Assembly: GCA_013339895.1 (NCBI GenBank)
Contig: JABACO010000019.1
Location: forward strand, 4,481,831-4,545,830
Source of the DNA: Ephydatia muelleri
Taxonomy: Eukaryota > Porifera > Demospongiae > Spongillida > Spongillidae
Direction of reading: 5' to 3'
Length of the DNA: 64,000 bases
The position numbers and the translations under genes were made by a program. Below the pieces are notes generated by a model. That model was not told the origin of the DNA. It searched no databases and was given only the letters and a program-made list of their open reading frames with translations. Of the stretch, positions 27,901 through 37,311 are shown piece after piece (the stretch's first letter is position 1; each line of letters begins with the position of its first letter).

Positions 27901-30235
27901 AAGAGATAGTCTACTATTCAAGAGATTTTAGTGCTTCTTTCATTCATTATATCCAACTAACCGACGTCACGGCGAACCAGATGAAGTCATACTGATGCTT
28001 TCAATGTGCAAGACTGAAATCGTTCAACTGAAATTCGGTATCCACTATTGGGGCACAACTTCACTTTCAGTACTACAGCTGTAAAGAGATAGTCTACTTT
28101 TCATGAGATTTTAGTGCTTCTTTCATTCACAATAGTCAAAATACCGTAGTCACGGCGAACCAGATGAAGTCATACCGATGCTTTCAATGTGCAAGACTGG
28201 AATCGTTGTACTGAAATTCGGTATCTACAATTGGGGCACATCCTCACTTTCAGTACTACAGCTGTGAAGAGATAGTCTTCTATTCAAGAGATTTTAGTGC
28301 TTCTTTCATTCAATATATCCAACTAACCGACGTCACAGCGAACCAGATGAAGTCATACCGATGCTTTCAATGTGCAAGACTGGAATCATTGTACTGAAAT
28401 TCGGTATCCACAATTGGGGCACATCTTCACTTTCACTACTACAGCTGTGAAGAGATAGTCTACTATTCAAGAGATTTTAGTGCTTCTTTCATTCAATATA
28501 TCCAACTAACCGACGTCACGGCGAACCGATGAAGTCATACTGATGCTATCAATGTGCAAGACTGGAATCGTTGTACTGAAATTCGGTATCCACTATTGGG
28601 GCACAACTTCACTTTCAGTACTACAGCTGTGAAGAGATAGTCTACTTTTCAATAGATTTTAGTGCTTCTTTCATTCAATATATCCAACTTACCGACTTCA
28701 CGGCTAACCAGATGAAATCATACAAATGCTTTCAATGTGCAAGACTGGAATGGTTGTACTGAAATTCGGTATCCACAATTGGGGAACATCTTCACATTCA
28801 GTACTACAGCTGTGAAGAGATAGTCTACTATTCAAGAGATTTTAGTGCTTCTTTCATTCAATATATCCAACTAACCGACGTCACGGCGAACCGATGAAGT
28901 CATACTGATGCTATCAATGTGCAAGACTGGAATCGTTGTACTGAAATTCGGTATCTACAATTGGGGCACATCCTCACTTTCAGTACTACAGCTGTAAAGA
29001 GATAGTCTACTTTTCATGAGATTTTAGTGCTTCTTTCATTCAATATATCCAACTTACCGACTTCACGGCTAACCAGATGAAATCATACAAATGCTTTCAA
29101 TGTGCAAGACTGGAATGGTTGTACTGAAATTCGGTATCCACAATTGGGGAACATCTTCACATTCAGTACTACAGCTGTGAAGAGATAGTCTACTATTCAA
29201 GAGATTTTAGTGCTTCTTTCATTCATTATATCCAACTAACTGACGTCACGGCGAACCAGATGAAGTCATACTGATGCTTTCAATGTGCAAGACTGAAATC
29301 GTTCAACTGAAATTCGGTATCCACTATTGGGGCACAACTTCACTTTCAGTACTACAGCTGTAAAGAGATAGTCTACTTTTCATGAGATTTTAGTGCTTCT
29401 TTCATTCACAATAGTCAAAATACCGTAGTCACGGCGAACCAGATGAAGTCATACCGATGCTTTCAATGTGCAAGACTGGAATCGTTGTACTGAAATTCGG
29501 TATCTACAATTGGGGCACATCCTCACTTTCAGTACTACAGCTGTGAAGAGATAGTCTTCTATTCAAGAGATTTTAGTGCTTCTTTCATTCAATATATCCA
29601 ACTAACCGACGTCACAGCGAACCAGATGAAGTCATACCGATGCTTTCAATGTGCAAGACTGGAATCATTGTACTGAAATTCGGTATCCACAATTGGGGCA
29701 CATCTTCACTTTCACTACTACAGCTGTGAAGAGATAGTCTACTATTCAAGAGATTTTAGTGCTTCTTTCATTCAATATATCCAACTAACCGACGTCACGG
29801 CGAACCGATGAAGTCATACTGATGCTATCAATGTGCAAGACTGGAATCGTTGTACTGAAATTCGGTATCCACTATTGGGGCACAACTTCACTTTCAGTAC
29901 TACAGCTGTGAAGAGATAGTCTACTTTTCATGAGATTTTAGTGCTTCTTTCATTCACAATAGTCAATATACCGTAGTCACGGCAAACCAGATGAAGTCAT
30001 ACCCATGCTTTCAATGTGCAAGACTGGAATCGTTGTACTGAAATTCGGTATCCACAATTGGGGCACATCCTCACTTTCAGTACTACAGCTGTAAAGAGAT
30101 AGTCTACTTTTCATGAGATTTTAGTGCTTCTTTCATTCACAATAGTCAATTTACCGCAGTCACGGCGAACCAGATGAAGTCATACCGATGGTTTTAATGT
30201 GCAAGACTGGAATCGTTGTTCTGAAATTCGGTATC
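24994..30235. repeat. Higher-order repeat of about 2.74 kb (15 monomers)
   Basis: The variant monomer with CAATAGATTTTAG and CTTCACGGCTAACC occurs at 24994, 25908, 27736 and 28650. The pairs 24994/27736 and 25908/28650 are both 2742 bp apart, i.e. 15 monomers, and the blocks between are nearly identical. Confidence 0.75.
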
Positions 30236-31003
30236 CACAATTGGGGCACATCTTCACTTTCAGTACTACAGCTGTGAAGAGATAGTCTACTTTTCAATAG
30301 ATTTTAGTGCTTCTTTCATTCAATATATCCAACTTACCGACTTCACGGCTAACCAGATGAAATCATACAAATGCTTTCATTGTGCAAGAATGGAATCGAT
30401 GTACTGAAATTCGGTATCCACTATTGGGGCACATCTTCAATTTCAGTACCACTGCTGTGAAGAGATAGTCTACTTTTCAAGAGATTTTAGTACTTCTTTC
30501 ATTCAAAATAGTCTTTATACCGTAGTCATGGCGAACCATCTAAAGTCAAACCGATGCATTCATTGTGCAAAATAGGAATCGTTGTTCTGAAATTCGGTAT
30601 CCACTATTGGGTCACATCTTCACTTTGAGAACTACAGCTGTGAAAAGATAGTCTACATTTCAAGAGATTTTAGTACTTCTTTCATTCAAAATAGTCATTA
30701 TACCGTAGTCACGGCGAACCATCTAAAGTCAAACCGATGCTTTCATTGTGCAAAATAGGAATCGTTCTGAAATTCGGTATCCACTATTGGGTCACATCTT
30801 CACTTTGAGAACTACAGCTGTGAAGAGATAGTCTACTTTTCAAGAGATTTTAGTGCTTCTTTCATTCAATGTATCCAACTTACCGACGTCACGGCGAACC
30901 AGATGAAATCATACAAATGCTTTCATTGTGAAAGACTGGAATCGATGTACAGAAATTCGGTAACCACTATTTGGGCGCATCTTCACTTTCAGTACTACAG
31001 CTG

Positions 31004-31146
31004 TGTTCGGTATTTTGGACTAATGTATATACGGTATCTCTGAATTAGAATGAATCGATTGTAGAATTGAATGTTCGTGTGTCCTTTGTGTGTTTGTCTA
31101 TTTGGTATAAATTCGATCAACCCAGCCATAGTTTGATTATCGTATA
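31004..31146 (+). repeat. Extra LTR copy in opposite orientation
   Basis: Runs from TGTTCGGTATTTTGG to GATTATCGTATA, full length (143 bp), and forms a near-perfect palindrome with the neighbouring LTR across the 3-bp spacer TCA. Confidence 0.95.
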
Positions 31147-31149
31147 TCA

Positions 31150-31292
31150 TATACGATAATCAAACTATGGCTGGGTTGATCGAATTTATACCAAATAGAC
31201 AAACACACAAAGGACACACGAACATTCAATTCTACAATCGATTCATTCTAATTCAGAGATACCGTATATACATTAGTCCAAAATACCGAACA
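31150..31292 (-). repeat. 3' LTR of the BEL/Pao element
   Basis: 143 bp, begins TGTTCGG and ends CGTATA when read on the minus strand. It is preceded by the polypurine tract and matches the 36935-37077 copy along its whole length. Confidence 0.95.
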
Positions 31293-31302
31293 CACTCCCC
31301 CC
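31293..31302 (-). other. Polypurine tract
   Basis: GGGGGGAGTG on the minus strand, directly abutting the start of the 3' LTR; the expected primer for plus-strand DNA synthesis. Confidence 0.8.
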
Positions 31303-31326
31303 AGTTGACTACCATGGTAGTCAACT
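31303..31326. repeat. 24-bp perfect palindrome at the end of pol
   Basis: Two 12-bp halves, AGTTGACTACCA and its exact reverse complement, with no spacer. It overlaps the first two bases of the pol stop codon (TAG, 31325-31327) and touches the polypurine tract. Possible terminator-like hairpin or remnant; function unknown. Confidence 0.9.
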
Positions 31327-34300
31327 AATCGGAGTTTAGCTCAGAACACATAGCACGGATCCTTTGCCCAGCTCTCTGTGCAGCTGTTCTCCTTGGACGT
31401 GGTTCAGGTGGTGGTGGCAAGGTAGCTTCTTGTTCCACAGTGACTGCAATGCTTGGCGGAAGTACATCTTGAGCTTGGTTTAATTCCAATGGGTACAAAT
31501 GTTGAACAGAACGTCGAAATAGTGACGATGCTTGTTTTCCGGACTTGACCCTAATTTCTGCTGCTCGAATCTCTCCATCAGTACCTTCAATCAAGCGCTC
31601 GACAACAGCTAGCCTCCAAAGGGTTCGAGGTAAATCTTGATCATGCACTAATACCACATCGCCCACAGCTATTTTGATCTTGTTACCACCATTCTTCTTT
31701 GAATAGCGATGCCCTTCCCGGAGTTCACTTAGGTATTCTTTCCTCCATCTATTCCAGAAATGAGTGAGTACTGTATTTAAATATTTGAATCTCTGTGTTA
31801 GACCAGTAGCTGGTACATCATTCTCATAGTCCTCATCACCACTGTAGTTAGGCTGAGGCATATTGAATATTCGATGTCCCACAAGAAGATGGGATGGTGT
31901 CAATGGCTCTTCTAGTTCTTCAGTAGACACATATGTAAGAGGTCGTGAATTCAAAATTCCTTCCACTTCAACAACTGCAGTTGAAAGTTCATCAAGCGAC
32001 AGCCTCGCTCGGCCAATGACTCTCCTTAGGCATTGCTTCATAGATCTAATCAATCGTTCAAACAGTCCACCCCACCAGGGTGCTCTCTCCACATTGAACT
32101 GCCACTTGATGTTTAGATCAGAGAGGAATTTTTTAACCATTGAGTGTCTTAACATTGCTTGAATGGCCTTATCTGCTCCTTTAAATGTCTTCCCATTGTC
32201 TGAAATGACTCGGTTCGGAAAGCCTCTTCGTGCAACAAACCTTCTGAAGCTACGAATGAATGAATCTGTGCTCAAGTCGGTAAGTATGTCAAGGTGCACC
32301 GCTCGTGTGGCACAACAAGTGTACAAACAAATCCATGCCTTATCAGGGTTCTTCACATACAGGGGTCCCGCAAAATCCACACCGATGCTACTAAATGCAA
32401 ATGCTTCCTTCACTCGGCATTCAGGCAAAGGAGGTGGTGCTGGACAACAGTAGGACTTTCCGGTGAATCGTCTGCAGATCATACACTTATGTAGTGTTTT
32501 TCGGACAAACTGTCTACCCTTTACGATCCAAAATCGTGACCTTAACTGCGTTAAGGTATCTTTTGCTCCACTATGCATCAGACTTTCATGGGCATGAGTG
32601 ACAATAAGCCTGGTGATGTAGTGCGCTACGTTAAGCAGGATTGGTGACTTTGCCGTATCAGAAATGTCTGCATTTTCTAATCTTCCACCACATCTCCACA
32701 GACCGTCAGGATCAGAAAACAAACCAAATTGTTGCTTCCATTGGACAAACTGCTTGTGCTGTGGCAATGAGACTTGGGATACCCTTAACCAGTATAATTC
32801 AGCTTGAACCAGGAGACTCTCCAGCTGGAGAGATCCTTCATCATTCCGTTCCCCCTTCACCTTACGCTTTAGACGTTCAATGAATAAAAGGACATTGGCT
32901 GTTACCCGCAACAATCTCCTGAAAGAACTGTACTCTTCACAATCAAGGATTTCACTGAGGTTACTTGCTTCAACTACCAGGAGATTCTGAGTGATCTTCA
33001 TCTTGAGTTCCTGTTGGCATTCCTCAGGCATCGTCCCTGAAATGCACTTGTCAGGTTCAAGGTCACCTTTAAGCCAATCCGGTCCCTGTAGCCACAAAGA
33101 TCTAGTTTGTACATCACACAGACTGGAACCTCTTGATGGTAAGTCAGCAGGGTTGCTATGACCAGAGCAATGTCTCCAACATTCAACCGGCACAAGTTTT
33201 CTGATAGCATCCACACGATTTTGAACATATTGCTTCCATTCTTTGTGTTGACCCTGTATCCAATAGAGCGCTACCCTTGAATCAGTGTAGCAAACAGGTA
33301 CATCTAACTTCAACTCTGCTGCAAGAGCTGCCATAACATTGGACAACAGTTTAGCAAGAAGTAGTGCAGACAGGAGTTCCAGACGTGGAATTGTCTGAGT
33401 ACGTACAGGTGCAACTCGAGATTTGGAAGCGATGAGTCGAACAACACAACCTGCAACAGTCTGAATCCTAAGATAGACTACCGCTGCATAGGCCTTGAGT
33501 GAAGCATCACAGAAGCCTTGAAGTGTACAGGTGCCACATAAGTTGTCTAAACCAGCCAGGTAAAACCTTGGCACGGTGACTGGACTCATTTGTGCTATGT
33601 TGGTCATCAGTGCTTTCCACTTGGTCATCATTTCCTCACACAGTGTCTCGTTCCAATCGACCTTGGCTTCACAAAGTTCCTGACACATCATCTTCAGTTG
33701 CACAGTAACTGGAGAAACGATCCCGAGAGGGTCATATATCCTTGATGTCAAGCTGACGACAACAGCCTTAGTAAGTTCCAATTCAGCAGCCATAGTTGAA
33801 ATGAAGCGAAGGTCAAACACAAACTCATCTTTCTTGAAACTCCAATTCACACCAAGAACCTTGTGCTCGTGTGAAGAAGTGGCCTGTTTATCTCCCAAAG
33901 TGTTCTTTGCATAAGACTGGTCTTCTTCTTCTACATCTTCCACCTTGACAGCTTGGTGAACTTCCAATTCCTTATGACTGGCTCTGTGCTGGAGTTGCGC
34001 TGAATTTGAGATGATTTTGCGAAGGTTAAACCCTCCTGCCAGCAGCCGACTCTTGCACTTGTGGTAGAATGCTGATGCCTCTTTAAGATCCTTGGCTCCG
34101 CTCACAACATCATCTACATATATAGACCTCAGAAATCTTCTCACAAAGGCTGCATCTTCCGCTTCATAACTCTTCATGTGATGTTGTATGGTGGCATTCA
34201 GCAGGAACGGACTTGCCGATACTCCAAACACAACTCGCTTGAATCTGAACGTCATTATTCTTGGTAACACCTTGTCAATACTATCAATCCACAAAAAACG

Positions 34301-36907
34301 CAGAACATCACGATCCTTTGGTGCTATGGATATCATCAAGAAGGCCTTCTCAATATCACCAACAATTCCAATCTTGTGGGTGCGAAATCTAAGCAAGATG
34401 GCCATGATATTTTGCCCAAAGTTGGGTCCACTGTATAAACAGTCGTTCAGGGATGCACCAGTTCCTCTAGCTGAGGCGTCATAGACGATCCTAAGCTTAG
34501 TTGTTAGCTTGTCTTTTCGGATAACAGCATGGTGCGGAAGGTAGTGAGTCCTACCGATTACTCCGTCCAATGGCTTCTCTACGACTTCAATGATTCCACT
34601 GCTTAACTGATTCTTGATAACACTATCATACTCTCGAAGGATGCATTGATCCTTTCTCAGACGCAGCAAAAGATTTCGCAGTCTTGCTTGACTCAAATCC
34701 AGATTATCTGGCAACGTGGGGTGAGTCTCCTTCCAGGGTAGTTCCACTTCGTACCTCCCTTCGTGATGTTGTACACTTGTGGTGAATTTCTCGTAAATCG
34801 ATGACTCATCCTCCTTAATTCCCAGTATCTCCAGGTCCCAAAGCCTTTTTAAGCTTGCATCCAAGTCACTATCACTCTGCTGTTCTAATGCAGCATCTAT
34901 TCTCAAGGTATGGGTGATAAGCAGATTTGCTCCATGACTCCCATTAGATAGCCCATGTGCTGGTCCTGAAAGTACCCAACCAAATTTTGTCTTTAATGCC
35001 GTAGGTCCATGAGCAGCTTGTATAACCCTTCCACTGACGACCTTCCAATAATGGTCAGACCCAATAAGGACGTCAACGTCTAAATTATCTCCATCTTCAA
35101 CTGCATCAGCTAATTCCAGCTTACTCAGGTGAGGGTATCTTTCAGCAGCACAGACTACCGGTTGTCCAGACAAGGGCTCACAGATGAGAGGGACAGTGAG
35201 GAACTGCAATTGCAGCTGACGACCATCCTTCGTGTCCATAGAGAGTGTCACCACTGGGCAGGAATGTTTCGTGTGCTTCTCTGTACCAAAAGTCTTTATA
35301 AGCATCTCCTCCACTTGTTCAGATTCCAGTGATAGAGACTCCTTCAAACGATTTGTTACATAGGATCTCTGGCTACCCGTATCAAGAATGATTCTTGCAC
35401 AACATGAAGGGTGTTGACGATGAGGTGCTCTGACAATTGCCTTTGCAGTCTGAAGCAGTACTGGTGTTTTCGGGTCTAGGTGCATCAATAATGCTGAGGA
35501 ACTAGGGCGTTGTGTCGGGTTTCTAGCAGAATCAGATGCAGGCGCAGCTGAACTCGTAGGTGGGCCAGCTGCAGGAGTAGAACTGTTGCATTCCCTTGAG
35601 GTACCAGAAGTTTTGTAGCATATACTAGTATGATGCCTACCTCGGCAGTTCTGACAGTTTGCCTTTGATCTACAGTCCTTGCTTAGGTGACCCTTTTTTA
35701 GGCACTGAAAACATCGTCCTGATTTTACTAGGAATTCCTTTCGGTCAGTCACACTGCTAATTGTGCGACAGCAACTTGAAGGATGAGCCCTTCCACAGTA
35801 GGTACAGCATGTGGATTCACTAGAGAGAAGTGATGTAGCAGTGGGCCTGTCTTTCGATTTCCGTGGTGCAGCCATTGTTGAACTAGCAACAAGAGATGCC
35901 CTTTCCCTCGCGTCAACCTCTTCCTCCACAATCTTGATAAATTCGTCAAAGCCCCATTCACAATCAACAAGCTTCCTGCTAACAACAAGTCTGATCTCCT
36001 GGGGCATCTTGTTCATAACAATAGATGACAAAAGGCTGCCATATGAAGACGATGGGACACCTAAAGAATTCAGGCTTCTTACATGAGACTCAATCTTGTC
36101 ACACAGGGTTCGAAGGGGTTGGATGTCGTGAATAGATGTGACGGTCTCAAGCTCCAAGAGAGCTTCCATATGCCGATTGACTATCTGTTGCTTGTTTCCG
36201 AATCTTCGCTTAAGCACTGCTACTGCTTCTTCATAATTTGCAGAAGTCAATGTCAATCCAGAAATGCACTCTGCAGCTGAACCCTCCAGAAATGAAATCA
36301 GGTAGTTGAATTTGTCCACATTGGACAAATCTTCGTTTGAGTGAACAGCGGAATGAAACGAATCCCAAAACGTAGACCAAGATGTAATGTCTCCACCAAA
36401 TTTCTTGAAACTAAGTTTGGGCAGCTTCACTCTCGAGACACGAGGGTTTCTAGATTCCATTGATGAATTCACATCTTCCAGAGATAAACTATGACGTTGC
36501 AAGCTAGTCTCACCACCCCCAACTGACGTTCTTGCCGCCCTTGATGTGGGTCTGCTCTCGCGTACTTGTTCTTCGCAGTCCACAGTAGAGTCTTCTTGCA
36601 GGTTTACTTTCAACAAGACTTCTTCGACTTCCGCTATCGCTAACGAAATTTCTTCGTTACAGACGTCTGTCTGTTCTATTTCAGCTTCAAGCTCTTCTTC
36701 GGTGCGCAACAATTCGAGTATTTCCCCATCCAGACCGCGCAAAAGAGTGAGTTTTTCCTCTAGAAAACGCTTCTGCTGTTTCATTTTTGTCCCATTTTGA
36801 TCTGTAGAGGTAAGTAGAGCACGAATTTCCCTTACCACACGAGTACAAGATGCTCGGTGTCCGCCGCGTATCTTTCTCTTCCGTGTGAGACTTTCTTGTT
36901 CTGACAT
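31325..36907 (-). CDS. BEL/Pao gag-pol polyprotein, intact, 1860 residues
   Basis: A single uninterrupted frame starts at the ATG at 36907, only 9 bp after the primer-binding site. Domains in order: N-terminal coiled-coil-prone acidic region (about 40-105); DUF1759-type gag core starting near KLPKLSFKKF (160); zinc knuckle CFQCLKKGHLSKDC (about 398-412) with a further Cys/His cluster beside it; aspartic protease of DUF1758 type with DTGS (about 507); reverse transcriptase with IVYDASAR and YVDD (about 928); RNase H; integrase with HHCC zinc site (about 1435-1480), the LDILTDLSTD segment, SDNGKTF (about 1567) and the Glu in GGLFERLIR (about 1617); DUF5641-type C-terminal domain (about 1740). 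The polyprotein would be processed by its own protease and drives reverse transcription and integration. Length and order suit the Pao/BEL superfamily. Intactness plus matching LTRs suggest a recently active copy. Confidence 0.95.
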   Translation of the reverse strand: MSEQESLTRKRKIRGGHRASCTRVVREIRALLTSTDQNGTKMKQQKRFLEEKLTLLRGLDGEILELLRTEEELEAEIEQTDVCNEEISLAIAEVEEVLLKVNLQEDSTVDCEEQVRESRPTSRAARTSVGGGETSLQRHSLSLEDVNSSMESRNPRVSRVKLPKLSFKKFGGDITSWSTFWDSFHSAVHSNEDLSNVDKFNYLISFLEGSAAECISGLTLTSANYEEAVAVLKRRFGNKQQIVNRHMEALLELETVTSIHDIQPLRTLCDKIESHVRSLNSLGVPSSSYGSLLSSIVMNKMPQEIRLVVSRKLVDCEWGFDEFIKIVEEEVDARERASLVASSTMAAPRKSKDRPTATSLLSSESTCCTYCGRAHPSSCCRTISSVTDRKEFLVKSGRCFQCLKKGHLSKDCRSKANCQNCRGRHHTSICYKTSGTSRECNSSTPAAGPPTSSAAPASDSARNPTQRPSSSALLMHLDPKTPVLLQTAKAIVRAPHRQHPSCCARIILDTGSQRSYVTNRLKESLSLESEQVEEMLIKTFGTEKHTKHSCPVVTLSMDTKDGRQLQLQFLTVPLICEPLSGQPVVCAAERYPHLSKLELADAVEDGDNLDVDVLIGSDHYWKVVSGRVIQAAHGPTALKTKFGWVLSGPAHGLSNGSHGANLLITHTLRIDAALEQQSDSDLDASLKRLWDLEILGIKEDESSIYEKFTTSVQHHEGRYEVELPWKETHPTLPDNLDLSQARLRNLLLRLRKDQCILREYDSVIKNQLSSGIIEVVEKPLDGVIGRTHYLPHHAVIRKDKLTTKLRIVYDASARGTGASLNDCLYSGPNFGQNIMAILLRFRTHKIGIVGDIEKAFLMISIAPKDRDVLRFLWIDSIDKVLPRIMTFRFKRVVFGVSASPFLLNATIQHHMKSYEAEDAAFVRRFLRSIYVDDVVSGAKDLKEASAFYHKCKSRLLAGGFNLRKIISNSAQLQHRASHKELEVHQAVKVEDVEEEDQSYAKNTLGDKQATSSHEHKVLGVNWSFKKDEFVFDLRFISTMAAELELTKAVVVSLTSRIYDPLGIVSPVTVQLKMMCQELCEAKVDWNETLCEEMMTKWKALMTNIAQMSPVTVPRFYLAGLDNLCGTCTLQGFCDASLKAYAAVVYLRIQTVAGCVVRLIASKSRVAPVRTQTIPRLELLSALLLAKLLSNVMAALAAELKLDVPVCYTDSRVALYWIQGQHKEWKQYVQNRVDAIRKLVPVECWRHCSGHSNPADLPSRGSSLCDVQTRSLWLQGPDWLKGDLEPDKCISGTMPEECQQELKMKITQNLLVVEASNLSEILDCEEYSSFRRLLRVTANVLLFIERLKRKVKGERNDEGSLQLESLLVQAELYWLRVSQVSLPQHKQFVQWKQQFGLFSDPDGLWRCGGRLENADISDTAKSPILLNVAHYITRLIVTHAHESLMHSGAKDTLTQLRSRFWIVKGRQFVRKTLHKCMICRRFTGKSYCCPAPPPLPECRVKEAFAFSSIGVDFAGPLYVKNPDKAWICLYTCCATRAVHLDILTDLSTDSFIRSFRRFVARRGFPNRVISDNGKTFKGADKAIQAMLRHSMVKKFLSDLNIKWQFNVERAPWWGGLFERLIRSMKQCLRRVIGRARLSLDELSTAVVEVEGILNSRPLTYVSTEELEEPLTPSHLLVGHRIFNMPQPNYSGDEDYENDVPATGLTQRFKYLNTVLTHFWNRWRKEYLSELREGHRYSKKNGGNKIKIAVGDVVLVHDQDLPRTLWRLAVVERLIEGTDGEIRAAEIRVKSGKQASSLFRRSVQHLYPLELNQAQDVLPPSIAVTVEQEATLPPPPEPRPRRTAAQRAGQRIRAMCSELNSD

Positions 36908-36916
36908 TTCAACCCG

Positions 36917-36934
36917 TCCCGGCTCGAAGGACCA
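36917..36934 (-). other. Primer-binding site, probably tRNA-Tyr
   Basis: On the minus strand TGGTCCTTCGAGCCGGGA starts immediately after the 5' LTR. Its complement ends in CCGGCTCGAAGGACCA, which matches the 3' end of metazoan tRNA-Tyr as I remember it (17 of 18 bases). tRNA identity is from memory and not searched. Confidence 0.7.
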
Positions 36935-37077
36935 TATACGATAATCAAACTATGGCTGGGTTGATCGAATTTATACCAAATAGACAAACACACAAAGGAC
37001 ACACGAACATTCAATTCTACAATCGATTCATTCTAATTCAGAGATACCGTATATACATTAGTCCAAAATACCGAACA
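36935..37077 (-). repeat. 5' LTR of the BEL/Pao element
   Basis: 143 bp, from TGTTCGG (37077) to CGTATA (36935) on the minus strand. It is directly followed by the primer-binding site and flanked outside by AGCTG. Confidence 0.95.
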
Positions 37078-37311
37078 AGCTGTGAAGAGACAGTCTACTT
37101 TTCAACTGATTATAGTGCATCTTTCATTCAATATATCCAACTAACCGACGTCACGGCGAACCTGATGAAGTCATACTGATGCTTTCAATGTGCAATACTG
37201 GAATCATTGTTCTGAAGTTTGGTATCCACTATTGGGGCACATCTTCAATTTCAGTACCACTGCTGTGAAGAGATAGTCTACTTTTCAAGATATATTAGTA
37301 CTTCTTTCATC
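37078..37311. repeat. Satellite remnant, right edge of the array
   Basis: Continues the interrupted monomer with AGCTGTGAAGAGACAGTC, then one more diverged monomer (CTGAAGTTTGGTATCCACTA), and stops at about 37311 within TTCTTTCAT. From there the sequence is the 3' part of a transposase-like gene. Confidence 0.9.

Larger units (their letters stand above)
11758..31003. repeat. Satellite array, about 105 tandem copies of a 183-bp monomer
   Basis: Successive starts of CTGAAATTCGG fall at 11759, 11942, 12124, 12307 and 12490, giving a period of 182-183 bp that persists to 31003. The monomer contains constant blocks such as CAGTACTACAGCTGTGAAGA, GAGATTTTAGTGCTTCTTTC and CAGATGAAGTCATAC, and variable blocks (CACAATAGTCAATTTACC versus CAATATATCCAACTAACC; GTAGTCACGGC versus GACGTCACGGC) that define monomer types. 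The array is a head-to-tail satellite, possibly pericentromeric or heterochromatic; location is inference. There is no coding capacity: monomers carry stops in all frames. The last five or so monomers (about 30370-31003) are more diverged, as expected at an array edge. Confidence 0.97.
31004..37077 (-). mobile_element. BEL/Pao LTR retrotransposon with an extra inverted LTR, inserted in satellite
   Basis: The 6074-bp unit is flanked by the 5-bp direct repeat AGCTG (30999-31003 and 37078-37082), which is present once in uninterrupted monomers (CTACAGCTGTGAAGAG). Going along the plus strand: a 143-bp LTR in plus orientation (31004-31146), the bases TCA, a 143-bp LTR in minus orientation (31150-31292), polypurine tract, gag-pol on the minus strand, tRNA primer site, and a 143-bp minus-orientation LTR (36935-37077). 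The two minus LTRs look identical, indicating a recent insertion. Both outer ends of the unit are therefore the TGTTCGG (U3) end, which is not the normal configuration. No env-like frame follows pol, so this is a retrotransposon, not an enveloped virus. Confidence 0.93.

Noticed and set aside
11758-31003. CRISPR-like array
   Set aside because: The 183-bp units are contiguous monomers with no alternating unique spacers, and the context is eukaryotic.
31004-37077. Endogenous retrovirus with envelope
   Set aside because: Pol is followed directly by stop, polypurine tract and LTR. There is no env frame, and the domain order is BEL/Pao.
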